A stretch of DNA of 64,000 nucleotides, from contig CAVPDG010000025.1 of the NCBI GenBank assembly GCA_963702535.1, positions 62,001 through 126,000 of the forward strand, read 5' to 3'. Below the pieces are notes generated by a model. The model was not told where the DNA came from and did not search any database. It worked only from the letters and a program-made list of their open reading frames with translations. The first letter of the stretch is position 1. Every line of letters starts with the position of its first letter. The stretch is from CAVPDG01 sp963702535 (lineage in GTDB: Bacteria > Chloroflexota > Anaerolineae > Anaerolineales > UBA4823). The translations under genes and the position numbers were made by a program. Below are positions 36,057 to 45,058 of the stretch, piece by piece.

Positions 36057-37727
36057 ATGGAACAGAAGAAAATCCATCCCCTTGTACCAGAAGCGCAGGA
36101 GATGCTACGCAAGGGACAAATATCACGTCGAGACTTCTTGCGCTTTTCAACGCTTCTCGGCGTGTCGCTGGCAAGCGCTAAATTCCTGGCAGCCTGCGCC
36201 CAACCACCCGCGGCTACCGAAGCCCCTGCATCGGTAGAGGCGACCACACCCCCGATGCCGTCCATCACACGCGGCGGGACTCTCACGGCTGCTACGCGCG
36301 TCGAACGCGTTGCCATGCCAGCGCAATTTTCGCTGGTCAGCCAGTCGCATGCCTGGCGGCATGTTTTTGAATACCTGACCTACACTGATCCGAAAGGGAT
36401 TACTACGCCCTACCTGCTGGATAGCTGGACAGCCAGCGATGACCTGCTAAAATGGACGCTAAATGTCAAGAAAGGCCTCAAATTCAACAATGGGGCTGAT
36501 TTCAATGCAGACGACGTGCTCTTCAACTTCCAGATGTGGCTCAACCCAGATACTGGTTCTTCACTGCTAGGAGCGATGTCTTACCTGTCACCGGAAGGTG
36601 TGAAGAAGGTAGACGATTACACCATTGAGCTGGACTTCAACAGCCCGTCGATTTTCCTGCCCGAGCACCTATTCCAGTACCCGGCGGCTATCGTGCCCAA
36701 GACATTCGGCGGCGACATCACGCTCGAGCCGATCGGCACTGGACCTTACACCATGGAAGAATACGTCCCTGCCGAGCGCTGCAAGCTAAAGCGGCGCACG
36801 GATTACTGGCAAATGGGCGAAGATGGGCAGCCGCTGCCCTACCTCGATGAGCTGGTAATGGTGCAGCTGGGCGAAGACCGCTCTGCTGACCTAGCAGCCC
36901 TGCAAAGCGGGCAGGTAGACACGATCATCGAGCCAACTGTAGCCATCTGGGAATCGGTAAAGGACGACACGAAGTACAACGTCGTAGCAACACCCACGGC
37001 AGCCACACGTGTTCTACGCGTGCGAGTTGACCAGGACCCCTGGACGGACAACAAAGTGCGCCAGGCGCTCAAGCACTGCCATAACCGCGAGAAGATCCTG
37101 GCGGTAGCGCTGCAGAACCAGGGTGTCATCGGCAACGACAGCCACGTAGCCCCAGCACATCCGGAATACGTGGACATCGCTCCTTTCCCGTTCGATACCG
37201 AGAAATCCAAAGCGCTGCTGGCTGAAGCTGGTCATGCAGATGGCGTGACGGTCGAGTTGGTGGTAGCAAACGACTGGCCCGAATCGATGGCATACGCTCA
37301 AGCGCTCAAGGAAGATGCCGCGGCGGGTGGTTTCACCATCAACCTCAAACCGATGCCTGCCTCCCAGTACTGGGATGGCTGGACCGAATGGAACATGGGC
37401 ATCACCTGGTGGGCGCATCGCCCGCTGGCCCCGATGCTTCTCCCGCAGGCTTACATCGCTGACGATACGGGCACACCGGTGGCATGGAATGAGACACGCT
37501 GGGTAGACCAGGAGTTCAGCGATATCCTCAAGCAGGCGGAGGGTACGCTCGATCTGACCAAGCGGCGCGAGCTGGTTGGAAAGTTGGAAGAGATCCAGAA
37601 AGACCGAGGCTCAATCTGTACACCCTTCTTCATGAGCGTGTGGAAGATCTACGACAAGAAGTTCCACGATATCGAGCCTTCTCCTGAAGAATATGCCATC
37701 TTCACATCCACCTGGAAGGAAGCCTGA
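36057..37727 (+). CDS. ABC transporter substrate-binding lipoprotein, family 5 (peptide/opine type)
   Basis: A 556-residue extracytoplasmic solute-binding protein of the DppA/OppA class. The N-terminus has a twin-arginine signal (SRRDFLRFSTLLG) ending in the lipobox LAAC, so it should be exported folded and lipid-anchored at about Cys44. The body has family features such as LLDSWTASDDLLKWTLNVKKG, FNADDVLFNF, GTGPYTMEEYVP and DPWTDNKVRQALKHC. Family 5 proteins bind peptides, opines, betaines, nickel and sugars, so the ligand cannot be read from sequence. It heads the cluster with permeases and ATPase downstream. GGAGGA sits 4 bases before the ATG. A large hairpin follows its stop. Confidence 0.93.
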   Translation: MEQKKIHPLVPEAQEMLRKGQISRRDFLRFSTLLGVSLASAKFLAACAQPPAATEAPASVEATTPPMPSITRGGTLTAATRVERVAMPAQFSLVSQSHAWRHVFEYLTYTDPKGITTPYLLDSWTASDDLLKWTLNVKKGLKFNNGADFNADDVLFNFQMWLNPDTGSSLLGAMSYLSPEGVKKVDDYTIELDFNSPSIFLPEHLFQYPAAIVPKTFGGDITLEPIGTGPYTMEEYVPAERCKLKRRTDYWQMGEDGQPLPYLDELVMVQLGEDRSADLAALQSGQVDTIIEPTVAIWESVKDDTKYNVVATPTAATRVLRVRVDQDPWTDNKVRQALKHCHNREKILAVALQNQGVIGNDSHVAPAHPEYVDIAPFPFDTEKSKALLAEAGHADGVTVELVVANDWPESMAYAQALKEDAAAGGFTINLKPMPASQYWDGWTEWNMGITWWAHRPLAPMLLPQAYIADDTGTPVAWNETRWVDQEFSDILKQAEGTLDLTKRRELVGKLEEIQKDRGSICTPFFMSVWKIYDKKFHDIEPSPEEYAIFTSTWKEA

Positions 37728-37776
37728 TCCAGGGTGAAGATCTGCCCGAGAGAACAATAACCACTGCAATATCAGC

Positions 37777-37812
37777 GTGGGTGTGTGGTTGCCTTGCCGA
37801 CCACACACCCAC
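37777..37812 (+). other. Stable intercistronic hairpin after the binding-protein gene
   Basis: A perfect 13-base stem (arms 37777-37789 and 37800-37812, GTGGGTGTGTGGT type) with a 10-base loop and no following T-run. Hairpins at this place in ABC operons commonly protect the binding-protein message or partly terminate, raising binding-protein output over downstream genes. That role is inferred. Confidence 0.6.
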
Positions 37813-37878
37813 AACTGTAGGAATAAAACACCATTAAACGAAACACCCATCCAAATCAAAGAGGACTGAGACTAAGCA

Positions 37879-39330
37879 ATGATAGAAACTCATGGCACCA
37901 GCATGACCAGCGCCCACTATGCACGGCTTGGCCAGCAGGAATGCGAAAAGATTCACGCCGCGAGCGTGGAGATCCTGGAGCGCATCGGCGTTGACGTCCA
38001 CGATGAAAATGCCAGGGACCTGCTGGTCAAGGGCGGCGCCAAGTCTGACGGGCTGCGGGTGCGCATTCCGGAATTCATGGTGCGGAGCGCCCTGTCTACT
38101 GCGCCGAGCACGCTGACCCTGTACAACCGGAATGGCAAAGTTGCCATGCGCGCCGGCGGCTACAAATCCTATTACGGGGGCGGCTCCGACTGTTTGAACG
38201 CCCTCGATCACCGCACAGGAAAGCGGCGCCGAGCCGTATTGAGCGATGTAAAAGAGGCGGCGACATTAATGGATGCACTGCCGGAGATCGATTTCGTCAT
38301 GTCAGCTTTTCTGCCGGAAGACGTCGATCCACGCGTCTATGACCGCTACCAGATGGAGGTGATGCTCAACAACACGACCAAGCCGATCGTCTTTGTGACC
38401 CCCGACTTCGAGGGTTGTGTAACCGCAGTCGAGATGTGCGAGGCGGTCGCCGGCGGAGCCGAGGCATTCCAGCGCAAACCATTCGCCACCTGCTACATCA
38501 ACATCACCAGCGGCCTGATCGCCAACGCTGAAGCTCTGCAGAAATGCATGTTCCTGGCAGGGAAAGGTTTGCCGCTGCTGTACATCCCGCTCAACGCCGG
38601 AGGGGTCAACTCACCGGTCACAACCGCCGGTTGTGAAGCCACTATGAACGCTGGCGCATTGCTCGGCATTGTGCTCTCACAGCTGGTCAACGAAGGCGTG
38701 CCAGTGGCGATCCCTGGGTGGAACGGCGGCCCCTACAACCTGAAAACCATGGTTGGCAACTACGTCCTGGCGGATGAACAGGGCGTACCAACATCGATGG
38801 GCAAGTATTACAACTTGCCGGTATTTGGCCTGGGCGGCTCGACGGACTCGAAGGCAATGGACCAGCAAAGCGCGTTTGAAGCAACTATCAGCCTGGTTAC
38901 CTCGCTACTGCACGGAGCAAATATCGTGCACGACGTAGGATTTATGGATGCGGGTATGCAAGGATCCCTACAAATGATTGTCATCTGCAATGAAATACTG
39001 GGATTCCTGCGAGCAGCCACCAAGGGAGTGGAAGTAAACGACGAGACCCTGGCCCTCGACGTGGTTGAAGAGCTGGGTCCTGCTGGCAGCTACCTGGGTC
39101 ACGAACACACCCTGCGCCATTACCGGGAACCCTATTACTCCAAACTGGTGGACAAGAACCCGTTCTCAGTATGGGAGGCACGCGGCGCGACCACTATGGA
39201 AGGGCGCGCCGGAAAATGGATCGACGAGATCCTGGAAAGCCATCGGGCGGAGCCATTGCCGGAAGACGTCCAGAAATCTATCAGGAGCGTCGTCCAGCGC
39301 GAGCAAGCCCGGGTCGGCAAACCCGGCTAA
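37879..39330 (+). CDS. MttB-family methyltransferase 1 (non-pyrrolysine)
   Basis: A 483-residue member of the trimethylamine methyltransferase (MttB/MtgB) superfamily, which transfers a methyl group from quaternary or tertiary amines to a corrinoid protein. N-terminal AASVEILERIGVDVHDENAR and internal YYGGGSDCLNALDHRTGKRR are family-like, as are AGGVNSPVTTAGCEATMNAGALLG and HDVGFMDAGMQGSLQM. The frame is uninterrupted and contains no internal TAG, so it lacks pyrrolysine and belongs with the MtgB-like enzymes for betaines. It may form a functional pair with the second homologue at 47 kb; the two are clearly divergent paralogues. No corrinoid partner is encoded nearby. Confidence 0.9.
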   Translation: MIETHGTSMTSAHYARLGQQECEKIHAASVEILERIGVDVHDENARDLLVKGGAKSDGLRVRIPEFMVRSALSTAPSTLTLYNRNGKVAMRAGGYKSYYGGGSDCLNALDHRTGKRRRAVLSDVKEAATLMDALPEIDFVMSAFLPEDVDPRVYDRYQMEVMLNNTTKPIVFVTPDFEGCVTAVEMCEAVAGGAEAFQRKPFATCYINITSGLIANAEALQKCMFLAGKGLPLLYIPLNAGGVNSPVTTAGCEATMNAGALLGIVLSQLVNEGVPVAIPGWNGGPYNLKTMVGNYVLADEQGVPTSMGKYYNLPVFGLGGSTDSKAMDQQSAFEATISLVTSLLHGANIVHDVGFMDAGMQGSLQMIVICNEILGFLRAATKGVEVNDETLALDVVEELGPAGSYLGHEHTLRHYREPYYSKLVDKNPFSVWEARGATTMEGRAGKWIDEILESHRAEPLPEDVQKSIRSVVQREQARVGKPG

Positions 39331-39347
39331 AGAGTGGAGGTAGATCA

Positions 39348-39398
39348 AACACCCCGGTACCTCAGGATTGGCAACAACAGGAGAAAGGCCGGGGTGTT
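39348..39398 (+). other. Intercistronic inverted repeat
   Basis: AACACCCCGG (39348-39357) pairs with CCGGGGTGTT (39389-39398) across a 31-base loop, between the first MttB gene and the permease gene. No T-run follows. It could stabilise the processed upstream message. Confidence 0.4.
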
Positions 39399-39439
39399 GC
39401 GGCTAAAAGGGTAGCCATTTACAGGAGAATGGAGGAGCG

Positions 39440-40750
39440 ATGTCCCGATATATTGTCCGCCGCCTCTCGACCATGCTACTGACCATGCTTTTGGTCTCGA
39501 TCCTGGTTTTTGCCATCGTCGAGATCGCCCCTGGGAATGTAGCCCGCAATATCCTGGGGGCCTATGCCACGCCGGAACAAGAAAAATCAATGGAGAACCA
39601 GCTTGGTCTGGATCGTCCACCGGTTATCCGCTACATTTCCTGGTTGTTCGGTTCCGACTGGCAAGCAAGGCGGCAAACAGGGTACGAGATGAAAGAAATC
39701 GTTATTGCCAAAGGCGTGGTAGAGAAGTATCGCCAATGGTGGGCCGAGGACGAGAATGGCAATCTGGTGCAATGGGATGTCCAAAAAGGGAAACTGATCA
39801 AGAAGGTGCGCCAGCCGGATGGCAGCGTGCAAGAAGTGCCCGATGATAGCGCCTGGAAAACCGACGAAAATGGCAGGAAATATTTCTGGGGGATCGATGA
39901 CACAAACCGGGCGGCATTGTGGAGAGAAGGGGAAGGCGGGACAGAATTCACGCTGGAGTATTCTGGTTGGATCGAGTCAGGGGATTCACCAGTCGATTAC
40001 ATCCCGCTGAGCAAAGGCCTGGTGCGCGGCGACATGGGCATTTCTTTGCGCTACAAACGACCCGTATCGGAAGTGATCGGTCGCAGGATGATCAACTCCA
40101 TGGTGCTTGCGGCGCTGGCCTTCTGTATTTCTATCCCAATCGCTGTAGTGCTGGGTTTGATCGCCGGGTTGAATGAAGGGAAAAAACTCGACCGGATACT
40201 CACCCTGGGAGGCACGGTTACCGCGGCCTCGCCTGATTTTGCCACCGGGCTCTTACTGATCATGACCTTCGCTCTGTGGCTGGGATGGGTGCCGGGGGCA
40301 TCGGTGTTCTTGAGCGATACCGCCATCTTCAAAGATCCACGCCTGCTCATCCTGCCCATCGTGACCGCCTGCCTGGTAGAGATCGGTTACGTGCTGCGTA
40401 TGACACGTGCCAGCGTAGTTGAAGTAATGAACAGCGGCTACGTGCGCACCGCCATCCTGAAAGGCCTGACGCGCAAACAGGTCATAACGAGACACGTACT
40501 GCGCAATGCCATGATGGCGCCGATCACGGTCATCATGTTGCACGTCAACTGGTTCATCGGCGGCCTGGTGGTGATTGAGTCGGTCTTCGGTTACCCGGGT
40601 CTGGGCAACCTTATCCTCAATGCATCTCTTTACAAAGATGTGTACACCATCGAAGCCGCTGCCATGCTGCTGGTTTTGCTGGCGGTGGGGACACAGCTGA
40701 TTGCAGACGTCATCTATTCGCTGATCAACCCACGCATCCGCTATGCATAG
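39440..40750 (+). CDS. ABC transporter permease, DppB type, with large periplasmic insertion
   Basis: A 436-residue inner-membrane permease, about 100 residues longer than ordinary DppB/OppB proteins. The first helix (MSRYIVRRLSTMLLTMLLVSILVF in parts) and the usual GLDRPPVIRYISWL are normal. A hydrophilic segment follows at about residues 73-190, rich in Lys, Glu, Trp and Asp (QWWAEDENGNLVQWDVQKGK), before the family resumes with LSKGLVRGDMGISLRYKRPV. Five more helices and the EAA loop (VEVMNSGYVRTAILKGLTRKQVI) are typical. The insertion lies in the first extracytoplasmic loop, so it could contact the binding protein. It pairs with the DppC-like permease 9 bases downstream. Confidence 0.92.
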   Translation: MSRYIVRRLSTMLLTMLLVSILVFAIVEIAPGNVARNILGAYATPEQEKSMENQLGLDRPPVIRYISWLFGSDWQARRQTGYEMKEIVIAKGVVEKYRQWWAEDENGNLVQWDVQKGKLIKKVRQPDGSVQEVPDDSAWKTDENGRKYFWGIDDTNRAALWREGEGGTEFTLEYSGWIESGDSPVDYIPLSKGLVRGDMGISLRYKRPVSEVIGRRMINSMVLAALAFCISIPIAVVLGLIAGLNEGKKLDRILTLGGTVTAASPDFATGLLLIMTFALWLGWVPGASVFLSDTAIFKDPRLLILPIVTACLVEIGYVLRMTRASVVEVMNSGYVRTAILKGLTRKQVITRHVLRNAMMAPITVIMLHVNWFIGGLVVIESVFGYPGLGNLILNASLYKDVYTIEAAAMLLVLLAVGTQLIADVIYSLINPRIRYA

Positions 40751-40759
40751 GAGGCTGCA

Positions 40760-41686
40760 ATGTCGGTAGAACAGGCCGTTCCTATTGGAGGATCCCAGCG
40801 CAGTGGAGGGTCAGGAGCTTCTCCGGCACCTGAGCGCGCCATGCCGGGAGCTGGCAAACGCATCAAAGAATTCTTCGAGCTGATCTTCGCCTCGAAAACC
40901 GCCACGGTGGGGCTGTGCATCGTGCTGTTTTGGGTGGTGATCGCCCTGTTGGCCCCCTGGATTGCCCGGGATACCCCTTATGAACAGGATTATCTCAACA
41001 TAAATAAAGGCCCCTCGGCTGAACACTGGTTTGGAACCGACAACCTAGGAAGAGATGTATTGGCCCGGCTGGCTTACGGGGCGCGCACGATATTAATCCT
41101 GGGACCGATCTCCGTAGCTATGGCATTCGTCCTGGGTGTCGCTTTGGGATTGCCCTCCGGCTACTACACGGGCTGGATCGATGAGAGCGTAATGCGTGTA
41201 TTGGATGCCTTGATGGCCTTCCCAACCATCCTGCTCTATATGATCATCATCTCCGCCATCGGACCATCGCCGATCAACGTGGTGATCGCCATCGCCATAG
41301 GCGGCGCGCCCGGGATTGCCAGGCTAGTGCGCGCATTGACCATGGACATCCGCACGCGTGAGTATGTATCGGCTGCCAAGCTGCGCGGCGACTCCGATGC
41401 ACGGATTATGCTGCGAGAAATCCTGCCCAACTGCCGGGGACCATTGATCGTGGATTTCATCATGCGCATCGGGTATGCAGCATTCTATATTGGCACGCTC
41501 GGCTTCCTGGGTTTGGGATTACCGCCACCCACACCGGATTGGGGTGGGATGGTGCAGGAAGGACACAGCCACATGACGACCAACATCTGGCCGGTGCTGG
41601 TAGCAACCCTGTCGATCATCAGCCTGGTGATCGGATTGAACTTGTTCGCCGACGGGTTGCGCGAAGAGACCATGCGCTATCAGTAA
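40760..41686 (+). CDS. ABC transporter permease, DppC type
   Basis: A 308-residue permease with six helices. A hydrophilic, Gly/Ser/Pro-rich N-terminal tail (1-35) precedes the first helix. HWFGTDNLGRDVLARLAYGAR is the family signature after it, and the EAA loop is REYVSAAKLRGDSDARIMLREI. FLGLGLPPPTPDWGGMVQEG near the end is also diagnostic. GGAGG lies before the ATG. It forms the membrane heterodimer with the upstream permease. Confidence 0.94.
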   Translation: MSVEQAVPIGGSQRSGGSGASPAPERAMPGAGKRIKEFFELIFASKTATVGLCIVLFWVVIALLAPWIARDTPYEQDYLNINKGPSAEHWFGTDNLGRDVLARLAYGARTILILGPISVAMAFVLGVALGLPSGYYTGWIDESVMRVLDALMAFPTILLYMIIISAIGPSPINVVIAIAIGGAPGIARLVRALTMDIRTREYVSAAKLRGDSDARIMLREILPNCRGPLIVDFIMRIGYAAFYIGTLGFLGLGLPPPTPDWGGMVQEGHSHMTTNIWPVLVATLSIISLVIGLNLFADGLREETMRYQ

Positions 41687-41708
41687 ACCTGCTACCGGGA
41701 GAATCCAA

Positions 41709-43766
41709 ATGGATGAAGCGCCGATTGTATCCATAAAAAACCTTGCAGTGAACTATCAAACACGCAAGGGGTTTGTGAATGCGGTCAGGGATGTAACCTT
41801 CGATATCCACCAAGGAGAGAACTTAGGGCTGGTGGGAGAATCGGGGTGCGGCAAGAGCACCGCAGCCTACGCCATGATCGGTTACCTGGGCACAAACGGG
41901 CAGATCGCCAGCGGCGATATCCTCTTCAAGGGCCAATCTATATTAGGTAAATCAGAGAGCGAGCTACGCCAGCTGCGTGGGGCGGATATCGCTATGGTTT
42001 ACCAGGAGCCGATGTCTGCCTTAAATCCCAGCATGCGCATCCGCGACCAGTTGGCAGAGAGCCTGATGACACACCGGGGATTGACTAAAGGGGCTGCCTA
42101 CGGCGAGGCAGTCGAGTCTCTCAAACGGGTTTATATGCCCGATCCAGAAGGCGTGATGGAGCGCTACCCTCACCAGCTCTCCGGCGGGCAGCAGCAGCGC
42201 GTGGTTATTGCCATGGCAATGCTCAATAATCCCTCCCTGTTGATCATGGATGAGCCTACCACCGCATTAGATGTGACTGTCGAAGCCGCTGTTTTAGACC
42301 TGATCGCGGAGTTAAAGGAGCGCTACCACACAGCGGCACTCTATATCAGCCATAACCTGGGCGTGGTAGCGCGAGTCTCGGACAGGGTGGCGGTGATGTA
42401 CGCCGGGGAGATTGTTGAGCTGGCTTCCACCAGCGATATCTACAAGAAGCCATTGCACCCGTATACCATGGGATTAATGCGCTGCCTGCCGGATGTAGAT
42501 GCGCCTAAAGGCACGCGCACGCTTCACCCCATCCCGGGGCGGGTGCCATCTCCTGCAAATTTACCGAGCGGGTGCATCTTCTCCCCACGTTGCGAGCTGG
42601 CTACACCAGAATGCTTCGAAGAGCGGCAAAAGCTAGTTGAGATCAGCCCGCAACACATGGTGCGCTGCATGCGCGTTCCCGAGTGGCTGAACGCCGATAG
42701 GATTTCCTATGGTGAAGCGAACAGCCTGCCAGCGTGTCCTGATCGACCGGAAAGCCCGGAACAAGATGTGCTACGTGCCCGAAACTTAAAAGTGTTTTAT
42801 CCTGTACCCTTCAAAACGCTGGCAGCTTACCTGGGGCGCGAGAAGCGCCGTTACGTACAGGCGACCAACGATGTCAGCATATCCATCCGTAGGGGGCGCA
42901 CCCTGGGCATCGTCGGCGAGTCGGGCTGCGGCAAGAGCACCCTAGCGAAAGCTATCGTTGGTCTAGAGAAAATAACCGCAGGAAAAATCGAATTCCTGGG
43001 GGTGGATATCTCCACATCAATAAACAAGCGCAGTATTGACTCGATCCGCGAGCTACAAATGGTCTTCCAGGACCCAAATGGCACGTTGAACCCTTCCTAC
43101 TGCATCGGCGACCAGATAGCCGCCTCGCTGAAACGCTTCAAGACCGTGCCCGCCAATCAGGTGCAGGGAGAAGTGGAGCGCCTGCTGCGCGAGGTGAAGC
43201 TGGATGAGAGCTATTATTATCGCCTGCCGCGCCAGCTCAGTGGCGGCGAGAAGCAGCGCGTGGGGATCGCCCGGGCGATCGCCAGCAACCCGGCGATGGT
43301 GGTTTGCGACGAGCCGGTGTCTGCGCTGGACGTTTCCGTCCAGGCAGCGGTGCTCAACCTGCTGCTCGAGATCCAAAACGAGCAGCAGACCACGATGATC
43401 CTGATCTCCCACGATTTGAGCGCTGTGCGCTTTTTCTCCGACGATGTGGCAGTCATGTACCTGGGCAAGATTGTGGAGATCGGTCCATGCGAGACGATCT
43501 ACGCGCCGCCCAACCATCCTTACACAGCCGCCTTGCTGGCTGCCGTCCCGCGTCCCGATCCGGACCAGACTACCTCCGAGGTGCGCCTGGGTGGGCGGGT
43601 ACCCAGCGCAATCAATCCGCCCAGTGGCTGCCACTTCCACACGCGCTGCCCCTTTAAGATCGGAGAAATCTGTGAACAAGAAGAGCCTCCCGAGCGGAAC
43701 ATGGGTGGCGGGCATTTGATCTACTGCCACCTGCCCGACGAGAAGCTTTACGAAATCAAGCCCTAG
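41709..43766 (+). CDS. Fused double ATPase of the ABC transporter (DppD-DppF type)
   Basis: A 685-residue protein with two complete ABC ATPase domains in one chain. Domain one (about 5-330) has Walker A GESGCGKST, signature LSGGQQQR and Walker B LLIMDEPTTALD. Domain two (about 350-685) has Walker A GESGCGKST, signature LSGGEKQR and Walker B MVVCDEPVSALD. Each ends in the oligopeptide-transporter C-terminal extension with cysteine-containing GCIFSPRCELATPECF and GCHFHTRCPF segments, which bind an iron-sulfur cluster in some members. It powers the two permeases upstream. Confidence 0.95.
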   Translation: MDEAPIVSIKNLAVNYQTRKGFVNAVRDVTFDIHQGENLGLVGESGCGKSTAAYAMIGYLGTNGQIASGDILFKGQSILGKSESELRQLRGADIAMVYQEPMSALNPSMRIRDQLAESLMTHRGLTKGAAYGEAVESLKRVYMPDPEGVMERYPHQLSGGQQQRVVIAMAMLNNPSLLIMDEPTTALDVTVEAAVLDLIAELKERYHTAALYISHNLGVVARVSDRVAVMYAGEIVELASTSDIYKKPLHPYTMGLMRCLPDVDAPKGTRTLHPIPGRVPSPANLPSGCIFSPRCELATPECFEERQKLVEISPQHMVRCMRVPEWLNADRISYGEANSLPACPDRPESPEQDVLRARNLKVFYPVPFKTLAAYLGREKRRYVQATNDVSISIRRGRTLGIVGESGCGKSTLAKAIVGLEKITAGKIEFLGVDISTSINKRSIDSIRELQMVFQDPNGTLNPSYCIGDQIAASLKRFKTVPANQVQGEVERLLREVKLDESYYYRLPRQLSGGEKQRVGIARAIASNPAMVVCDEPVSALDVSVQAAVLNLLLEIQNEQQTTMILISHDLSAVRFFSDDVAVMYLGKIVEIGPCETIYAPPNHPYTAALLAAVPRPDPDQTTSEVRLGGRVPSAINPPSGCHFHTRCPFKIGEICEQEEPPERNMGGGHLIYCHLPDEKLYEIKP

Positions 43767-43786
43767 ATACGAAAGGTATAACTCGA

Positions 43787-45031
43787 ATGCACACCGACAA
43801 GCCTTTTTTCATGCGAGATCCATGGAGCTACGATCCAAGTGCCAAGCCCACCGAACGTGCGGACAGCGCCCAAGGTTTCGATACACGCGCGCTGCATGCC
43901 GGGTTCCACCCGTTGAAAGACGTGGAGCAGTTCCGCTCCTTTGTGACCCCGATCGTCCAGTCCATGACCTACCCCTACGAGACCTTTGACAAGTTCCCGG
44001 ACTACATCTACGGGCGCAGCAAAACGCCCACCGTCAGCGTACTGGAGGAGAGGCTGGCAGCCCTGGAAGGCGGCGAAGGCTGCGTAACCGCCGGAAGCGG
44101 ATCGCAGGCGCTCTTCAACCTGATCTTCACCATCGCCCGCCCTGGCGATAACGTGGTGACCACCTTGAACACGTTCGGCGAGGGTTACAAGCAGGCGGCA
44201 ACCATCTTCCCCGAGCGCTGTAACGTTGAGTTCCGTTTCGTCAAGAAATTCACCGAACCGGATGCCTGGGCTCAAGCGATTGATCAACGCACAAAACTGG
44301 TGTGGGTGGAGACGCCCAGCAATCCTGTACTGCAAATCACCGACGTGGCTGCCGTTGCGGAAGTAGCGCACGCCCACGGAGTCCCATTGCTGGTCGATAA
44401 CACCATGGCGACCGCCGCCTTACAGCAGCCGATGAAGATGGGCGCCGACATCATCTTGCTCTCCCTTACCAAGTTCCTGGCTGGCAACGCCACCGTCTTG
44501 GGCGGCGCCATCGTTGGACCTGAGGCGCTGGTAGAAGATATCCGCTGGAATACAACCGAGTTCGTTGGCGCAATCCTGCAACCCTTTGAAGCCTGGCTGA
44601 TGTTGCAGTACCTGGAAACCCTGTCCATGCGCATGCAGCGCCATAGTGACAACGCTCAAAAAGTTGCGGAGTTCCTGAGCGGGCATCCCAAAGTGAAGCA
44701 TGTCAACTATCCCGGATTGAAAAGCCACCCTCAGTACGCACTCGGTATCCAGCAGATGAAAGCCAGCGGCGGAATGGTCTCCTTTGTCGTCCCCAAGGGC
44801 ATGCAAGGCGCAGCGCAGGTGATGAACAGCACGCGGCTGGTCGTACACGCAGTGACGTTCGGAACCAGCCGCTCGAGCTTCATGCACCCGCGCACCATCA
44901 CCCACGAACACATGACCCCCGAAGAACGCCAGGAAGCTGGCATCGATGACGGCTTGATCCGGCTTTCGGTGGGTCTGGAAGAGGCGAATGATATCATCAC
45001 CGACCTGGACCAGGCGCTACGCGAGGTCTGA
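43787..45031 (+). CDS. Trans-sulfuration family PLP enzyme (methionine gamma-lyase-like)
   Basis: A 414-residue Cys/Met-metabolism PLP enzyme. The PLP lysine is K229 in SLTKFLAGN, followed by the conserved glycine-rich AT/VLGGA. YIYGRSKTPTVSVLEERLAALEG, VWVETPSNPVL and TFGTSRSSFMHP are family elements. Relatives split methionine into methanethiol, ammonia and 2-oxobutyrate, make homocysteine from O-acetylhomoserine, or perform gamma-elimination on other gamma-substituted amino acids; motifs do not settle this. In this cluster a lyase acting on the demethylated or methylated ligand is an attractive but unproven idea. Confidence 0.88.
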   Translation: MHTDKPFFMRDPWSYDPSAKPTERADSAQGFDTRALHAGFHPLKDVEQFRSFVTPIVQSMTYPYETFDKFPDYIYGRSKTPTVSVLEERLAALEGGEGCVTAGSGSQALFNLIFTIARPGDNVVTTLNTFGEGYKQAATIFPERCNVEFRFVKKFTEPDAWAQAIDQRTKLVWVETPSNPVLQITDVAAVAEVAHAHGVPLLVDNTMATAALQQPMKMGADIILLSLTKFLAGNATVLGGAIVGPEALVEDIRWNTTEFVGAILQPFEAWLMLQYLETLSMRMQRHSDNAQKVAEFLSGHPKVKHVNYPGLKSHPQYALGIQQMKASGGMVSFVVPKGMQGAAQVMNSTRLVVHAVTFGTSRSSFMHPRTITHEHMTPEERQEAGIDDGLIRLSVGLEEANDIITDLDQALREV

Positions 45032-45058
45032 AGCGCACATCATTCCTGGGGATAAAAC

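Noticed and set aside
36047..36058. Palindrome over the ribosome-binding site of the binding protein (GGAGGACCTCC)
   Set aside because: The one-base centre cannot form an RNA hairpin loop, so simple site sequestration is unlikely.
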